Assembly (NCBI GenBank): GCA_026874595.1 | Contig: CM049309.1 | Coordinates: 20,990,033 to 21,054,032, forward strand | Source: Sipunculus nudus | Lineage: Eukaryota; Annelida; Sipuncula; Golfingiida; Sipunculidae | Length of the DNA stretch: 64,000 nt | Direction of reading: 5' to 3' | Shown here: in pieces, positions 20,866 to 34,310 of the stretch | How the letters are laid out: each line of letters opens with the position of its first letter | Numbering within the stretch: the first letter of the stretch is position 1 | Program-made: the position numbers and the translations under genes | Notes under the pieces: generated by a model | The model's input: the letters and a program-made list of their open reading frames with translations, nothing else | What the model was told of the DNA's origin: nothing | Databases searched by the model: none

Positions 20866-20869
20866 TAAA

Positions 20870-23475
20870 CAAGGGATCTATGGGTCACGGCGCTCAGCTG
20901 TTATATATGATTAAAAAATATGATTTAGGAATGAGGCATATGCTGGTTTGGTGTGGTAATAAATATAAGCTTTATTATGAGTTGTTGGTGTTTAGCTTAT
21001 GTATGATAATGATATTATCTTTGGAGACAAGGAAGAGGATTGATTTCATTTATTTTATTAACAAATGGAGTACTATTGTCACACAGATTTTGACTTGGCC
21101 ATATAACTTATAAGCAGAACAAATGATATAAGAGTTTAACTATTTATTAAAAAAAAATTACAAATATTGTCCCAGATATAATTTTTATTAAAAATAATAA
21201 GAGAATCTTATGATTTTTTAAAATGAAATATAACTGAAATGATTATTAAAATAATATTAAAGAATATATTCATGAATGCATTCATGAATACATTTTGAAA
21301 GTATTTGCACTGGTATTCATATACTTTCATTTTTACCTGAATTCCAATTCTTTATGCAAGACATTTTATAATGGAGTACATATTCATATTTGTATTTAAA
21401 TACAACTGCAAAGTTTTCCCACCATTACTGGCATTTATTCAGTTTTCACCAAACAATTATGTTGAGAATCCAGAATATACAAAATTCACACATTTAAATT
21501 ATGATCAAAAGTACCTGGTTTTATGGCTTTTATTTATATTAAAAAAAAAAAATGTAATATATTCATTTTTGACTAATTTCACATCAATGTACACACTAGA
21601 CACAGTAGGAATCTAGATTAATAATATCAACTGCATCTTTGTCTATCATTAATTTCCTTCATATGATCCCTAATGATTAGTAATGAATAATATGATTTAC
21701 TTTTTTATCATTAAAATTGAACTGAAAAATACCATAGGTGACTCTATCCATCGATACAAGATTCTTTTATCATCAGTAACTGCAAGCTGATTTCCTGTTA
21801 TTATAAACTAACAAATTCTTTTTTATTTTTCTTTAATTTGTTATTAAAAAACAATAAAAATTTATTAATTTATTGTTAATTGTTATGTTGTTGGTTAAAA
21901 CTACTAGATGAGTTGGGTAGGACACCTGGATCAACTGTGGCTGGCCATAAGCTGCCTACCTGCAACAGTGTATGGCTCGCCTCAAGCATGCATAATTTGC
22001 TGAAACTTCAACAAGGTCAACATACAGGTGACTCAAGAGGGGCTGGAGAGAGTTAAAGTCTGACATGGTCTCATAAAAACATTAATAAAAGCTCCAATTT
22101 TTGGCCAATTTCTTTCAGCTTTCTAAACTAAAAAGCTGAAATCCTTGTGTGCATGATATGAAAATTATATCAACCGTGCTCACAGGAAACAAATGTGCCA
22201 TGGTCAAAGTTGGGCAAAATTTAAGGTACTAATTTTATATTTATACTAATAACATATAAAATTTGAAAATTCAGGACTAATTTGGGGTATTCAATTGAAT
22301 CTTGATTAAATAATGTTACATCCCTGGCAAAAAAACTCTAGCTTCAGCAATCCCCTTGTTAAGGGAGTAAATATATTTCTTTACATAGTGCATTATGTTT
22401 GGGCCCATAACTTAAAACAATTACGCAATACTGACATCATTTCTGGCATATGCATAGAGAATGTATAGAAAAATATGTATATTATATATGATTAAAGTCA
22501 CATCAGTGGTTTTGACATTAGGCAGTCTTGAAGTGTAACAATGGGTTTTTAATGGAAAAATGAAGTTTTTCATTAATATCTCGAAGGTATTAAGTCCTAG
22601 TGACCAAATTCTTGGCATGGTAGGGAATTTTGGAGACATCTAATTGTATGCCAAATTTTAGGAACTGAGAGCTGAAGCTGGGGAGCTGAGCTCTTGCAAA
22701 CTGCATAACACTAGCTTGATGTAAACAATTTGTTACATGGTGCTTGAAAACTTGAATAAAATCTACAGTTTTTGATCAACTGGTTTCAAATTTTTGGTGT
22801 TAACAGACAAAATGCTAACAAAAACATGCTGAGAAAATTAAATCCAGAGTACTTACAGTAAAAAAACGTGCCATGGTCAAAGTTGGGCAAAATTTAAGGT
22901 ACCAATTTTTTATTTTTGTTAATATTTAAAAAAATTTAAAAGATTTTGATCTAATTTTGGGTATATAATTTAATTTTGATAAATTAAAGTTATATTACTG
23001 GAAAAAAAGTCCATAGCTTTAACAAGTTTTGTGTTAAGTGATCAAATATCTTTCCTGATTTTTTACAAAATGCATTATGTTTGGGCCCATAACTTTTTTA
23101 AATTATATAATACAGACATAATTTCTGGCATGTACATAAGAACTATATAGAAGAATATTTATGGTAAATATGAGGGAAAACAGATGAGTGGTTTTGATAT
23201 TAGGCAGTCCTGAAGTGTGAAAATAGGTTTTTAATAAAAAATTGAGGTTTTTCCTTAATTTCTCAAAGGAACGAAGTCGCAAAGACCCAGTTTTCGGCTT
23301 GGTAGGAGATCTTGGGGACATCTAACATTATGCTGAATTTTGGATTCCTAGGTCTTACGGTTTCAAAACGTGCCACATCTACGGACGGACGGACGGACGG
23401 ACGGACAGACGGACGGACGACGGACAATGGACCACGACTATAGCTCAGATGACTTATTGTCAGCTGAGCTAATAA
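20870..23475 (+). repeat. Repeat A copy R2, near full length
   Basis: Starts aacaagggatctatgggtca and ends ttgtcagctgagctaataat, about 2.6 kb. GCTCAGCTG near the start and CAGCTGAGC near the end are short inverted termini. The interior is AT-rich, holds two diverged copies of a roughly 700-bp segment (each with atggtcaaagttgggcaaaa), and ends with a cggacggacgg microsatellite. No transposase frame is seen, so it would be non-autonomous. It separates the 5' and 3' halves of Y3. Copy R5 (51325-53962) is its inverted counterpart at roughly 90% identity by eye. Confidence 0.75.
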
Positions 23476-23682
23476 TTTTAGTGGTATATGTGTACAGCTC
23501 ATTTCATCTACACAGCACACATAATCATAACAACATGATTGCTTAAAATCTGTCTAGTATTTGCATATTAGTCAGAATAAGAAGAAATATTGTTTCAAGA
23601 AGTCATTGTCACCAATGCGTGTCTTATATATATATGGCTGAAACAACTCATATTGCAATATCTCTATTATACCCACTCTTGC

Positions 23683-24815
23683 AGACACTTGTGTCAATTG
23701 TGCGGGGCAAACCTCACCCGGCTGGACCAACATCTGGTGCAAGTCCACAAGTTGAAAAAGAGCACAGACGCGTTCAAAGAGATTTACGCCCAGCGGGAAG
23801 TAGCCGAGGTTTCCCCCGAGGGACCATCGCAAGAGGTGAGCTGTACTGATTGCAAAATGTACGAGGATCATAAACCCTTTACATTTGTGTATTTTACATT
23901 GACTTGTGGCTCTCTCATTTCAGGAGACAGAGCTGGAACAAATGATGCGACAGTTTGATGAGCATCTGCGAAGCGTACCGAGGGCGGAGCACACAGAGGG
24001 CGAGGCGAGAGAGCATTGCGGGAAGGTCTCGCGACTGCTCTCAGCTCTGCTCAATGAAGAGGAAGTCTTCACCAAGGTGCACGTGATGAGATTCAATTCC
24101 ATCGGGGATGCCGAAGGGCTTATATCGAAATGGCATTCCCAGTATACCTCCGGCACTATAGTAAATTATCTCAGCTCAGCCAAAAAGTTCATGGCGTGGC
24201 TCATGAAGTCCCCAAGCGTGCTTCAGGGATGGTCCAACCTTGACAGCATCACTTCATTGGCACAGTATATCCAAGATTGAACGACAGCTGTCGCCAAAAA
24301 GAAGACCTCTGAGGACCTAGACCGGAGGGTCCGTGAAATGTTTATTTATCAATATGTCTGAACCATACTCCATATTATTTAGGTAAATAAGACTAATTTC
24401 GTGACCTTTGGTTTCTGTTTTAACAGGCACTGAAATTCCCATAGATATGGTAGAGAAGTACTTAGAATCTGGGGTGGCAAGGGAATCGGAAGCCCTGGTG
24501 AAAACGTGGGATGAGCTGCCCGAGAAAAAGAAGACCAAAGCCGCATTTGCCAAGGCACGAAACCACCTGATGCTCCGGACGATTTTTCTAAACGCCAAGA
24601 GGGCGGGTGATGTATGCAATCTAAGGATGGCGGAGTATCATCAAGTTAAACAAGAGAACCACAACCATGTTGTCTTTGTAAGTGTCGCTTTCACGGGGTG
24701 GTTTATCTTTTGATCTTAATCCAAAAAAGACCTGCTTTTATACAAAGGCTTTTACTTTTGCATGTATCGGCGCACAAGGTGAGGGCCGTGACCACCTGTC
24801 GGGTAAACTTCTAAA
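23683..24815 (+). pseudogene. Y3: C2H2 zinc finger and tyrosine-recombinase-like exons
   Basis: Exon 1 (23683-23835, between ctcttgcag and GTGAGC): CQLCGANLTRLDQHLVQVHK, a C2H2 finger. Exon A (from 23924, after catttcag): LEQMMRQFDEHLRSVPRAEH and YTSGTIVNYLSSAKKFMAWL, with a TGA after YIQD near 24280. Exon B (24427-24677): GTEIPIDMVEKYLESGVARE, KARNHLMLRTIFLNAKRAGD and NLRMAEYHQV (putative catalytic Arg), then a good donor TTT|GTAAGT. Exon C starts near 24758 with a mutated acceptor (cat for cag) and reads SAHKVRAVTTCRVNF before losing homology. The tandem array begins soon after. Canonical introns show this was not a fresh retrocopy. It is the best preserved of the four copies. Confidence 0.6.
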
Positions 24816-24879
24816 AAAGGATATTGAGGAACTTGTCCAGAGGGGAGGGGACAGATACAAACCTTTATTAGACAGTTTC

Positions 24880-27800
24880 ACCCCTGTGCAATTAAAGGTG
24901 ACTTTAAAGGTGGTCTCGGAGCAGGATGAGGTATAACTCAATGCAGAAGCTTTTATAAGCAAACAAAAGACCGGACAGGGCACGGTCTCTAAACTGATGG
25001 ACTTTATGTGGTCTCAGAGCAGGATGAGGTGAAGCTCCTTGCAGAAGCTTTTATTATGTGCGTGGGGTGCTTCCTTGAAGGCCCCAATGCAGGATGTGGC
25101 AGAACTTAATAATATTAAGACTGTTCGGTGAAATTATAAGTGCAATTTACAAAAAAAACTTGTGGGTTGGAATCGTCAGTGAATAAGAGATGTGGGCCTG
25201 ATTCCAGAGAGCAATGTGGGAGGGCGGCCGTTCACGTATCACACAAACAGAAGACCGGACGGGGTACGGTCTATATAAACTGTTTGACAGGTCGAGAACT
25301 CGTGCTATTCCATTACCCGAAACACTGACCGTGAACAAAAACGCCCAGATCGCGAAAGGTGATCTACGGGGCAAGTTAACTACATATAAAACAATATTTC
25401 ACAAATCGCACAAAAAACTTATTTTAAGGGAGGAATTGCAAAAACAAGTAAGCAAATCCAGGAAGCATTACGCACCAGATGACACTTGTTTTTAAAAACC
25501 ACGAAAAAAAATAAAATAAAAAACAAAAAAACCTGTTATATGCAATGATAAGTGAGTTTTCCCGCTATTGGAAAGCACGGTAATTGACAAATTGTGCGAT
25601 CATTAGGTCGCACAAAAACCACAGACCGAAAGGTGATCTCTCACGTAATTTACAAAATAAAGTAATTTACAAAGTGAAGCTCCTTGCAGAAGCTTTGATA
25701 AGCAAACAAAAGACCGGACAGGGCACGGTCTATAAACTGATAGACTTTATGTGGTCTCGGAGCAGGATGAGGTGAAGCTCCTTGCAGAAGCTTTTATTAT
25801 GTGCGTGGGGTGCTTCCTTGAAGGCCCGAATGCAGGATGTGGCAGAACTTAATAATATTAAGACTGTTCGATGAAATAATAAGTGCAATTTACAAAAAAA
25901 AACTTGTGGGTTGGAATCGTCCGTGAATAAGAGATGTGGGCCCGATTCCAGAGAGCAATGTGGGAGGGCAGCCGTTCACGTATCACACAAACAGAAGATC
26001 AGACGGGGCACGGTCTATAAACTGATGGACATTATGTGGTCTCGGAGCAAGAAGATGTAGAGCTCCTTGCAGAAGCTTTTATTATGTGCGTGGGGTGCTT
26101 CTTTGAAGGCCCAAATGCAGGATTTGGCAGAACTTAATAATATTAAGACTGTTCAGTGAAATTATAAGTGCAATTTACAAAAAAAAACTTGTGGGTAGGA
26201 ATCATCAGTGAATAAGAGATGTGGGCCCGATTCCAGCGAGCGGTGTGGGAGAGCGGCCGTTCACGTAACACACAAACAGAAGACAGGACGGGGCACGGTC
26301 TCTAAACTGATGGACTTTATGTGGTCTCGGAGCAAGAAGATGTAGAGCTCCTTGCAGAAGCTTTTATTATGTGCGTAGGGTGCTTCCTTGGGGCCCCAAT
26401 GCAGGATGTGGCAGAACTTAATAATATTAAGACTGTTCGGTGAAATTATAAGTGCAATTTACACAAAAAAACTTGTGGGTTGGAATTGTCAGTATATAAG
26501 AGATGTGGGCCCGATTCCAGACAGGTGTGGGAGGGCGGCCGTTCATGTATCACACAAACAGAAGACGGGACGTGGCTAGGTCTATAAAAAGATGGACTTT
26601 ATGTGGTCTCGGAGCAAGAAGATATAGAGCTCCTTGCCGAAGCTTTTATTATGTGTGTAGGGTGCTTCTTTGAAGGCCCGAATGCAGGATGAGGCAGAAC
26701 TTAATAATATTAAGACTGTTCGGTGAAATTATAAGTGAAATTTACAAAAAAAAAACTTGTGGGTTGGAATCGTCAGTGAATAAGAGATGTGGGCCTGATT
26801 CCAGAGAGCGGTGTGGGAGGGTGGCCGTTCAAGTATCACACAAACAGAAGACAGGAAGGGGCACGGTCTATGTAAACTGTTTGACAGGTCGAGAACTAGT
26901 GCTATTCCATTACCCGAAACAGGGACCGTGAATAAAAACGCAGAGGTCGCGAAAGGTTATCTACGGGGCAAGTTAACTACATATGAAACAATATTTCACA
27001 AATCGCACAAAAAACTTATTTTAAGGGAGTAATTGCAAAAACAAGTAAGCAAATCCAGGAAGCATTACGCACCAGATGACACTTGTTTTTAAAAACCACG
27101 AAAAAAAATAAAATAAAAAACAAAAAAACCTGTTATATGCAATGATAAGTGAGTTTTCCCGCTATTGGAAAGCACAGTAATTGACAAATTGTGCAATCAT
27201 TAGGTCGCACAAAAACCACAGACCCAAAGGTGATCTCTCGCGTAATTTACAAAATAAAGTAATTTACAAAGTGAAGCTCCTTGCAGAAGCTTTTATAAGC
27301 AAACAAAAGACCGGACGGGGCACGGTCTCTAAACTGATGGACTTTATGTGGCCTCAGAGCAGGATGAGGTGAAGCTCCTTGCAGAAGCTTTTATAAGCAA
27401 ACAAAAGACCGGACAGGGCACGGTCTATAAACTGATAGACTTTATGTGGTCTCGGAGCAGGATGAGGTGAAGCTCCTTGCAGAAGCTTTTATTATGTGCG
27501 TGGGGTGCTTCCTTGAAGGCCCGAATGCAGGATGTGGCAGAACTTAATAATATTAAGACTGTTCGATGAAATAAAAAGTGCAATTTACAAAAAAAAACTT
27601 GTGGGTTGGAATCGTCCGTGAATAAGAGATGTGGGCCCGATTCCAGAGAGCAATGTGGGAGGGCAGCCGTTCACGTATCACACAAACAGAAGGTCAGACG
27701 GGGCACGGTCTATAAACTGATGGACATTATGTGGTCTTGGAGCAAGAAGATGTAGAGCTCCTTGCAGAAGCTTTTATTATGTGCGTGGGGTGCTTCTTTG

Positions 27801-30480
27801 AAGGCCCAAATGCAGGATTTGGCAGAACTTAATAATATTAAGACTGTTCAGTGAAATTATAAGTGCAATTTACAAAAAAAAACTTGTGGGTAGGAATCAT
27901 CAGTGAATAAGAGATGTGGGCCCGATTCCAGCGAGCGGTGTGGGAGAGCGGCCGTTCACGTAACACACAAACAGAAGACAGGACGGGGCACGGTCTATAA
28001 ACTGATGGACTTTATGTGGTCTCGGAGCAAGAAGATGTAGAGCTCCTTGCAGAAGCTTTTATTATGTGCGTAGGGTGCTTCCTTGAAGGCCCCAATGCAG
28101 GATGTGGCAGAACTTAATAATATTAAGACTGTTCGGTGAAATTATAAGTGCAATTTACACAAAAAAACTTGTGGGTTGGAATTGTCAGTATATAAGAGAT
28201 GTGGGCCCGATTCCAGACAGGTGTGGGAGGGCGGCCGTTCATGTATCACACAAACAGAAGACGGGACGGGGCTAGGTCTATAAATGATGGACTTTATGTG
28301 GTCTCGGAGCAAGAAGATATAGAGCTCCTTGCCGAAGCTTTTATTATGTGTGTAGGGTGCTTCCTTGAAGGCCCGAATGCAGGATGTGGCAGAACTTAAT
28401 AATATTAAGACTGTTCGGTGAAATTATAAGTGAAATTTACAAAAAAAAAACTTGTGGGTTGGAATCGTCAGTGAATAAGAGATGTGGGCCTGATTCCAGA
28501 GAGCGGTGTGGGAGGGTGGCCGTTCAAGTATCACACAAACAGAAGACAGGAAGGGGCACGGTCTATATAAACTGTTTGACAGGTCGAGAACTAGTGCTAT
28601 TCCATTACCCGAAACAGGGACCGTGAATAAAAACGCAGAGGTCGCGAAAGGTTATCTACGGGGCAAGTTAACTACATATTAAACAATATTTCACAAATCG
28701 CACAAAAAACTTATTTTAAGGGAGGAATTGCAAAAACAAGTAAGCAAATCCAGGAAGCATTACGCACCAGATGACACTTGTTTTTAAAAACCACGAAAAA
28801 AAATAAAATAAAAAACAAAAAAACCTGTTATATGCAATGATAAGTGAGTTTTCCCGCTATTGGAAAGCACAGTAATTGACAAATTGTGCAATCATTAGGT
28901 CGCACAAAAACCACAGACCCAAAGGTGATCTCTCGCGTAATTTACAAAATAAAGTAATTTACAAAGTGAAGCTCCTTGCAGAAGCTTTTATAAGCAAACA
29001 AAAGACCGGACGGAGCACAGTCTCTAAACTGATGGACTTTATGTGGCCTCAGAGCAGGATGAGGTGAAGCTCCTTGCAGAAGCTTTTATAAGCAAACAAA
29101 AGACCGGACAGGGCACGGTCTATAAACTGATAGACTTTATGTGGTCTCGGAGCAGGATAAGGTGAAGCTCCTTGCAGAAGCTTTTATTATGTGCGTGGGG
29201 TGCTTCCTTGAAGGCCCGAATGCAGGATGTGGCAGAACTTAATAATATTAAGACTGTTCGATGAAATAATAAGTGCAATTTACAAAAAAAAACTTGTGGG
29301 TTGGAATCTTCCATGAATAAGAGATGTGGACCCGATTCCAGAGAGCAATGTGGGAGGGCAGCAGTTCACGTATCACATAAACAGAAGATCAGACGGGGCA
29401 CGGTCTATAAACTGATGGACATTATGTGGTCTCGGAGCAAGAAGATGTAGAGCTCCTTGCAATAGCTTTTATTATGTGCGTAGGGTGCTTCTTTGAAGGC
29501 CCGAATGCAGGATGTGGCAGAACTTAATAATATTAAGACTGTTCAGTGAAATTATAAGTGCAATTTACAAAAAAAAACTTGTGGGTAGGAATCATCAGTG
29601 AATAAGAGATGTGGGCCCGATTCCAGCGAGCGGTGTGGGAGAGCGGCCGTTCACGTATCACACAAACAGAAGACAGGACGGGGCACGGTCTATAAACTGA
29701 TGGACTTTATGTGGTCTCGGAGCAAGAAGATGTAGAGCTCCTTGCAGAAGCTTTTATTATGTGCGTAGGGTGCTTCCTTGAAGGCCCGAATGCAGGATGT
29801 GGCAGAACTTAATAATATTAAGACTGTTCGGTGAAATTATAAGTGCAATTTACACAAAAAAACTTGTGAGTTGCAATCGTCAGTGAATGAGAAATGTGGG
29901 CCCGATTCCAGAGAGATGTGGGAGGGCGGCCGTTCACGTATCACACAAACAGAAGACCGGACGGGGCACGGTCTATAAACAGATGGACTTTATGTGGTCT
30001 CGGAGCAATAAGATGTAGAGCTCCTTGCAGAAGCTTTTATTATGTGCGTGGGGTGCTTCTTTGAAGGCCCGAATGCAGGATGAGGCAGAACTTAATAATA
30101 TTAAGACTGTTCGGTGAAATTATAAGTATAATTTACAAAAAAAAACTTGTGGGTTGGAATCGTCAGTGAATAAGAGATGTGGGCCCGATCCCAGAGAGCG
30201 GTGTGGGAGGGTGGCCGTTCAAGTATCACACAAACAGAAGACAGGACGGGGTATGGTCTATATAAACTGTTTAACGGGTCGAGAACTCGTGCTATTCCAT
30301 TACCCGAAACAGGGACCGTGAACAAAAACGCAGAGGTCGCGAAAGGTTATCTACGGGGCAAGTTAACTACATATAAAACAGAACATTTCACAAATCGCAC
30401 AAGAAACTTATTTTATGGGAGGAATTGTACTGATATAGCGGAGGGCATGATTCCATTAGAGCTGTGTGGATGGGCAGCCG
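24880..30480 (+). repeat. Higher-order tandem array (285-bp units in 1.7-kb repeats)
   Basis: The basic unit of about 285 bp contains gagctccttgcagaagcttt, gcagaacttaataatattaa and acttgtgggttggaatcg. Groups of such units alternate with a roughly 560-bp segment (ttgacaggtcgagaact ... ccattacccgaaac ... gagttttcccgctattgg). The long segment recurs at about 25160-25700, 26756-27290, 28451-28990 and 30150-30410, giving periods of about 1.60, 1.70 and 1.70 kb. Corresponding units in successive 1.7-kb repeats are more alike than neighbouring units, the mark of a higher-order repeat spreading by unequal exchange. Open frames within it are short and repeat with the units. A diverged last unit ends near 30480. 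Confidence 0.85.
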
Positions 30481-30589
30481 CTCATATGACATAAAATTGA
30501 TGCAGAAAGCAACGAAAGAACTAACTCTTGTCTGCAGACAAAAGCTTTTTGTGTATGTTATACAACCCACTTCATTGTCTCTGTTCCTA

Positions 30590-30652
30590 GGCGTCCTTGT
30601 GAAAAATGACAGGTCCAAGGGATTTCGGGGCGCCCTATGATTTCGTGTAAAA
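30590..30652 (+). repeat. Single 54-bp GGGCGCCC module
   Basis: ggggcgccctatgatttcgt with flanking aaatgacaggtccaaggg matches the three tandem modules at 33816-33952. It directly abuts the start of repeat A copy R3 (aacaagggacccatgggtca). Confidence 0.65.
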
Positions 30653-30655
30653 ACA

Positions 30656-33600
30656 AGGGACCCATGGGTCACGGTGCTCAGCTGATCGTGATTGGACTAT
30701 AAATGTTTCTCCACTGTGATACTATATCGAGTCGATAAAGCTTATGAATATCATGTACATGTTGGGCTATTATAAAGGAATGTAATGTAATATGTGAGTA
30801 AATGATAAATGAAATTACCTGACTGATGGATTAATAGAGTCAAATAAAGTGGTTTATTTTTTATTTATTTAGGAGGGGTTGAAAATTGTGATATATTTGA
30901 GCAAATATGAATGCAATGACAGCAGTAATAAGCAGTAGTAGATGATAAGGCTATTTGTTGAAGGATCTAAAGTGTATGGTAGTCTGCAAGCGTTCAATTT
31001 GACAGATATGATGTTATGATTAACTATGCTGATGAAGTGATTTATGAATATGTGACTGTATGACACAATATCTCTTTAGTCTTGACAAGGTACATTATTG
31101 TGATGCCCACTATGTCTACATATTACACAATATTGACATAATTTCTGGCATGTACATAGGTACCTATGGACGAATAGTTATACAAAATATTAAAGTATGA
31201 ATATATCTGATTCATCTTGTTCTTGCTTACTGAGGCTGACTTTGGGATGGGGTTCGGAGAAGGGAAAAGTGAGGGCAGCACGAAGGTGGATGTAGAAATA
31301 TTCTATTGTAATGTTTTTCATTTATATAAGAATATGAAAAGCTAAGAGGAAAGGGGCCCTCCTACTTGGTTATAGTAAAGTTCTAAATATATGATTGCAA
31401 ACTAATACTCTGACAAGACTGTCATGAAGAAAAACAGTAAAAGTTTTGAGATACTGTGTTGCATACGAAAATTTACAGATGGACAGGCAAGTGGACAGAA
31501 TGGACTAATACCTTTATTTCACTTTCAAGAGAATAATGCATTTAAGTTTATATATAATCCTATTTTTTTAAGCAGATCCACTTTTTCCATTAAGAAGTTT
31601 TTATCTGTATCTTTTTTTTTATTTACAGGTTTATAAATTTTTAATTAAAAAACCTGAAAATATAAGTTAAAATATTAGAATTGTTGCAAAAGTTGCAATC
31701 ATTATATATACAGAGGAAAAAACATTGGGTCATATTATGCATACACATATATTTTATTATTTTTAAATCATAAATGTTTTAACTGATTTTAAAAGAAAAT
31801 AATGCCACAACATGGCATCTACAAGAATATTCCTTGAATCACTATTAAAAAGTTTTGCATATTGGAGTTTTCAGGACATGCTCAATTTTATTCACCAAAA
31901 TAAAATAAAAGTAAATTTGACAAAATAAAACATCTTTTCAAATAAAGTATACACACTGTTGGTTGAATTAGGGACAAACAATATCATTGTGCTAATTACT
32001 ATCCCAGTTTTAATTAATTACTGGAATTAATAGTCAATTTCACACCTGGTGAAGTTTTTACTCTTCTGAAATAAGGAATTACTTATCTCATGAACATCCA
32101 GACTTTCACAGCAATACACCACTTTGTGGACACAATTAAATGTACACTTTAATCATTGTAACCCTGGTGGTTCAATACAAAATCTAAAATGTAGCATGTC
32201 CAAGAATAAAATAAAATACAGAAAAATTATAACATTCATCTAGTTTATGCACCAGCTGGGGGGGGGGGGGGGTGAGTGCAGGGCGAGGGGAAGCCTGCTA
32301 GTAGTGGTCAAGCTGGGCCAAGGTAAGCTGCCTGGGGTGGGTTACATAATGCAAGTGAAGGCTGTACTACTAGGTGGGCTAGATGTAAACAACACTTGAC
32401 ATGGTGTGTGAAAACATGAATAAAAGCTATTCATTCCAATCAATTTCTTTTGAAAGTTCAGATTTTAAAAGATTAAATCCTTATGCATATATGCTGGGAA
32501 AATTAAATCAACAGTGCCAAAGTTGGACAAAATTTAAGGTATTGTTTTTTATTTATGCTAATAACTTGAAAAATTTGCAAAATTCAGATCTAATTTTGGG
32601 TTAACAATTGAATTTTGATTAAATAAAGTTATATTCCTGAAAAAAGGTCTCTAGGTTCAGCAATTCTCATGTGAGTAAATATATTTCCTGATTTTTTAAA
32701 AAATTGCATTATGTTTTGGCCCACAACTTCAAAATAATACTCAATACTGACCTAATTTTTGGTATGTTCATAGAAAATGTATAAAAGAATGTGAATACTA
32801 AATACGATCAAAAACAGATCAGTGGTTTTGATATTAGGCAGCCTTGAAGTGTAACAATGGCTTTTTTTTTATGGAAAACGGAGTTTTTTTCCCTAATATC
32901 TCGAAGGAACAAAGTCCTAATGACCCAATTTTCGGTATGGTAGGAGATTTTGGGGACATCTAAAATTATGTCAACAGCCTGGGGAGCATAGAGATGTGCA
33001 CTGAATGACCTACAGTCATCAAAGTGGACTGCTTGACAATGTAAGGGAATACTTCAAGAGCCTCCAAAAAAATTCATAACTAGCCTAATTTTGCAGCTTT
33101 TATTTTCAAATTTCAGATTTTAACAGATTAAATCCTTATGTATACATGGTGTGAAAATTAAATCCACAGTACTTACAGGAAAAAAACGTGCCATGGCCAA
33201 AGTTGGGCAAAATTTAAGGTACCAATTTTATATTTTTGCCAATATTTAAAAAAATTTAACAGATTTTGATCTAATTTTTGGTATACAATTAAATTTTGAT
33301 TAATTAAAGTTGTATTACTGGAAAAAAGTCCCTACCTTTAACACTTTGGGTCTTAAGTGACAAAATATTTCCTGATTTTTTTACAAAGTGCATTATGTTT
33401 GGGCCAATAACTTTTTTAAATTATATAATACTGACTTAATATCTGGCATGTACATGGGAACTATATAGAGGAATATTTATGGTAAATATGAAGAAAACCA
33501 GATGAGTGGTTTTGATATTAGGCAGTCCTGAAGTGTGAAAATCGATTTCTAATAAAAAATTGAGGTTTTTCCTTAATATCTCAAAGGAACGAAGTCCTAT

Positions 33601-33815
33601 TGACCCAATTTTTGGCATGGTAGGACATTATGGGGACATCTAACTGTATGCCGAAATTCAGATTCGTAGGTCCAACGGTGTCGAAACGTGCCAGTCTTAC
33701 GGACGGACAGACAGACAGACGGACGGACGGACAAACAGACGGACGGACGACGGACAATGGACCATGACTATAGCTCAGATGACTTATAGTCAGCTGAGCT
33801 AAAAATGAAAGTCCC
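30656..33815 (+). repeat. Repeat A copy R3, diverged
   Basis: Starts acaagggacccatgggtca with the 12-bp palindrome GACCCATGGGTC and ends gtcagctgagctaaaa at 33815. The 5' part is diverged (31100-31190 still matches the taatttctggcatgtacata region). The two internal segments are recognisable at 32390-32960 and 33050-33660, followed by the cggacggac tract (about 33700-33750). Between 31190 and 32380 is AT-rich DNA with a poly-G run (32260-32273) and no gene. Confidence 0.65.
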
Positions 33816-33952
33816 AAGCGTTTCAGGGCGCCCTATGATTTCCTGTAAAAAAATCACAAAGTCCCAAGCGTTTCGGGGCGCCCTATGATTTCCTGAAAAA
33901 AAATGACAAAGTCTCAAGCGTTTCAGGGCGCCCTATGATTTCCTGTAAAAAA
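33816..33952 (+). repeat. Three tandem 54-bp modules
   Basis: Three near-identical units with aagtcccaagcgtttcaggg, gcgccctatgatttcctg and an A-run, at about 33810-33850, 33858-33900 and 33908-33952. Each holds the palindrome GGGCGCCC. The array joins repeat A on the left to an rDNA fragment on the right. Confidence 0.75.
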
Positions 33953-34310
33953 ATGATTACTGGCAGGATCAACCAGATAGCTACTGTCAACTTGACCGAG
34001 CGCGGGGATGCCCCCGCAGAATGATAACAGTCTTTCCGAACTCACTCGCAAATCGCCGCCCGAGTCCCCGTTCAACCGGGGCCGGGCACCAGGAACAACA
34101 GACCGGTACCACCGCACCAACAGCCTGTCATCTCCGAACACCACAAGCAATTTGTTCAGGACCACTTTGGTGCGCAGACAGCAGCACACGCACCCATCTG
34201 CGCCGGGCGGCCTCTCCATCGCCTGATAGCAGCTCTCGGCTGCCACCCCCTTCCCACATATATAGCGCCGGCGTGCCGAACCTGGGATCTTGACCCTTTC
34301 AAAACGGGTT
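33953..34310 (-). rRNA. rDNA fragment: 5' ETS and first bases of 18S rRNA
   Basis: On the - strand, positions 33980 down to about 33953 read TATCTGGTTGATCCTGCCAG then TAATCAT. This is the near-universal start of eukaryotic 18S rRNA with one or two differences. Homology stops within about 27 bases and an A-rich module follows. Upstream of the 18S start on that strand (33981 to about 34310) the DNA is GC-rich (for example gccggggcc and cgcccgag words), unlike its surroundings, and is most simply the external transcribed spacer. An open frame through it (33923-34381, -) is incidental. It is a dispersed relic, not a functional rRNA gene. Confidence 0.7.

Noticed and set aside
24880-30480. Family of repeated small genes (for example frames with HVSHKQKTGRGTV)
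   Set aside because: The frames recur with the tandem unit, end at varied points and show no codon-level constraint by eye.
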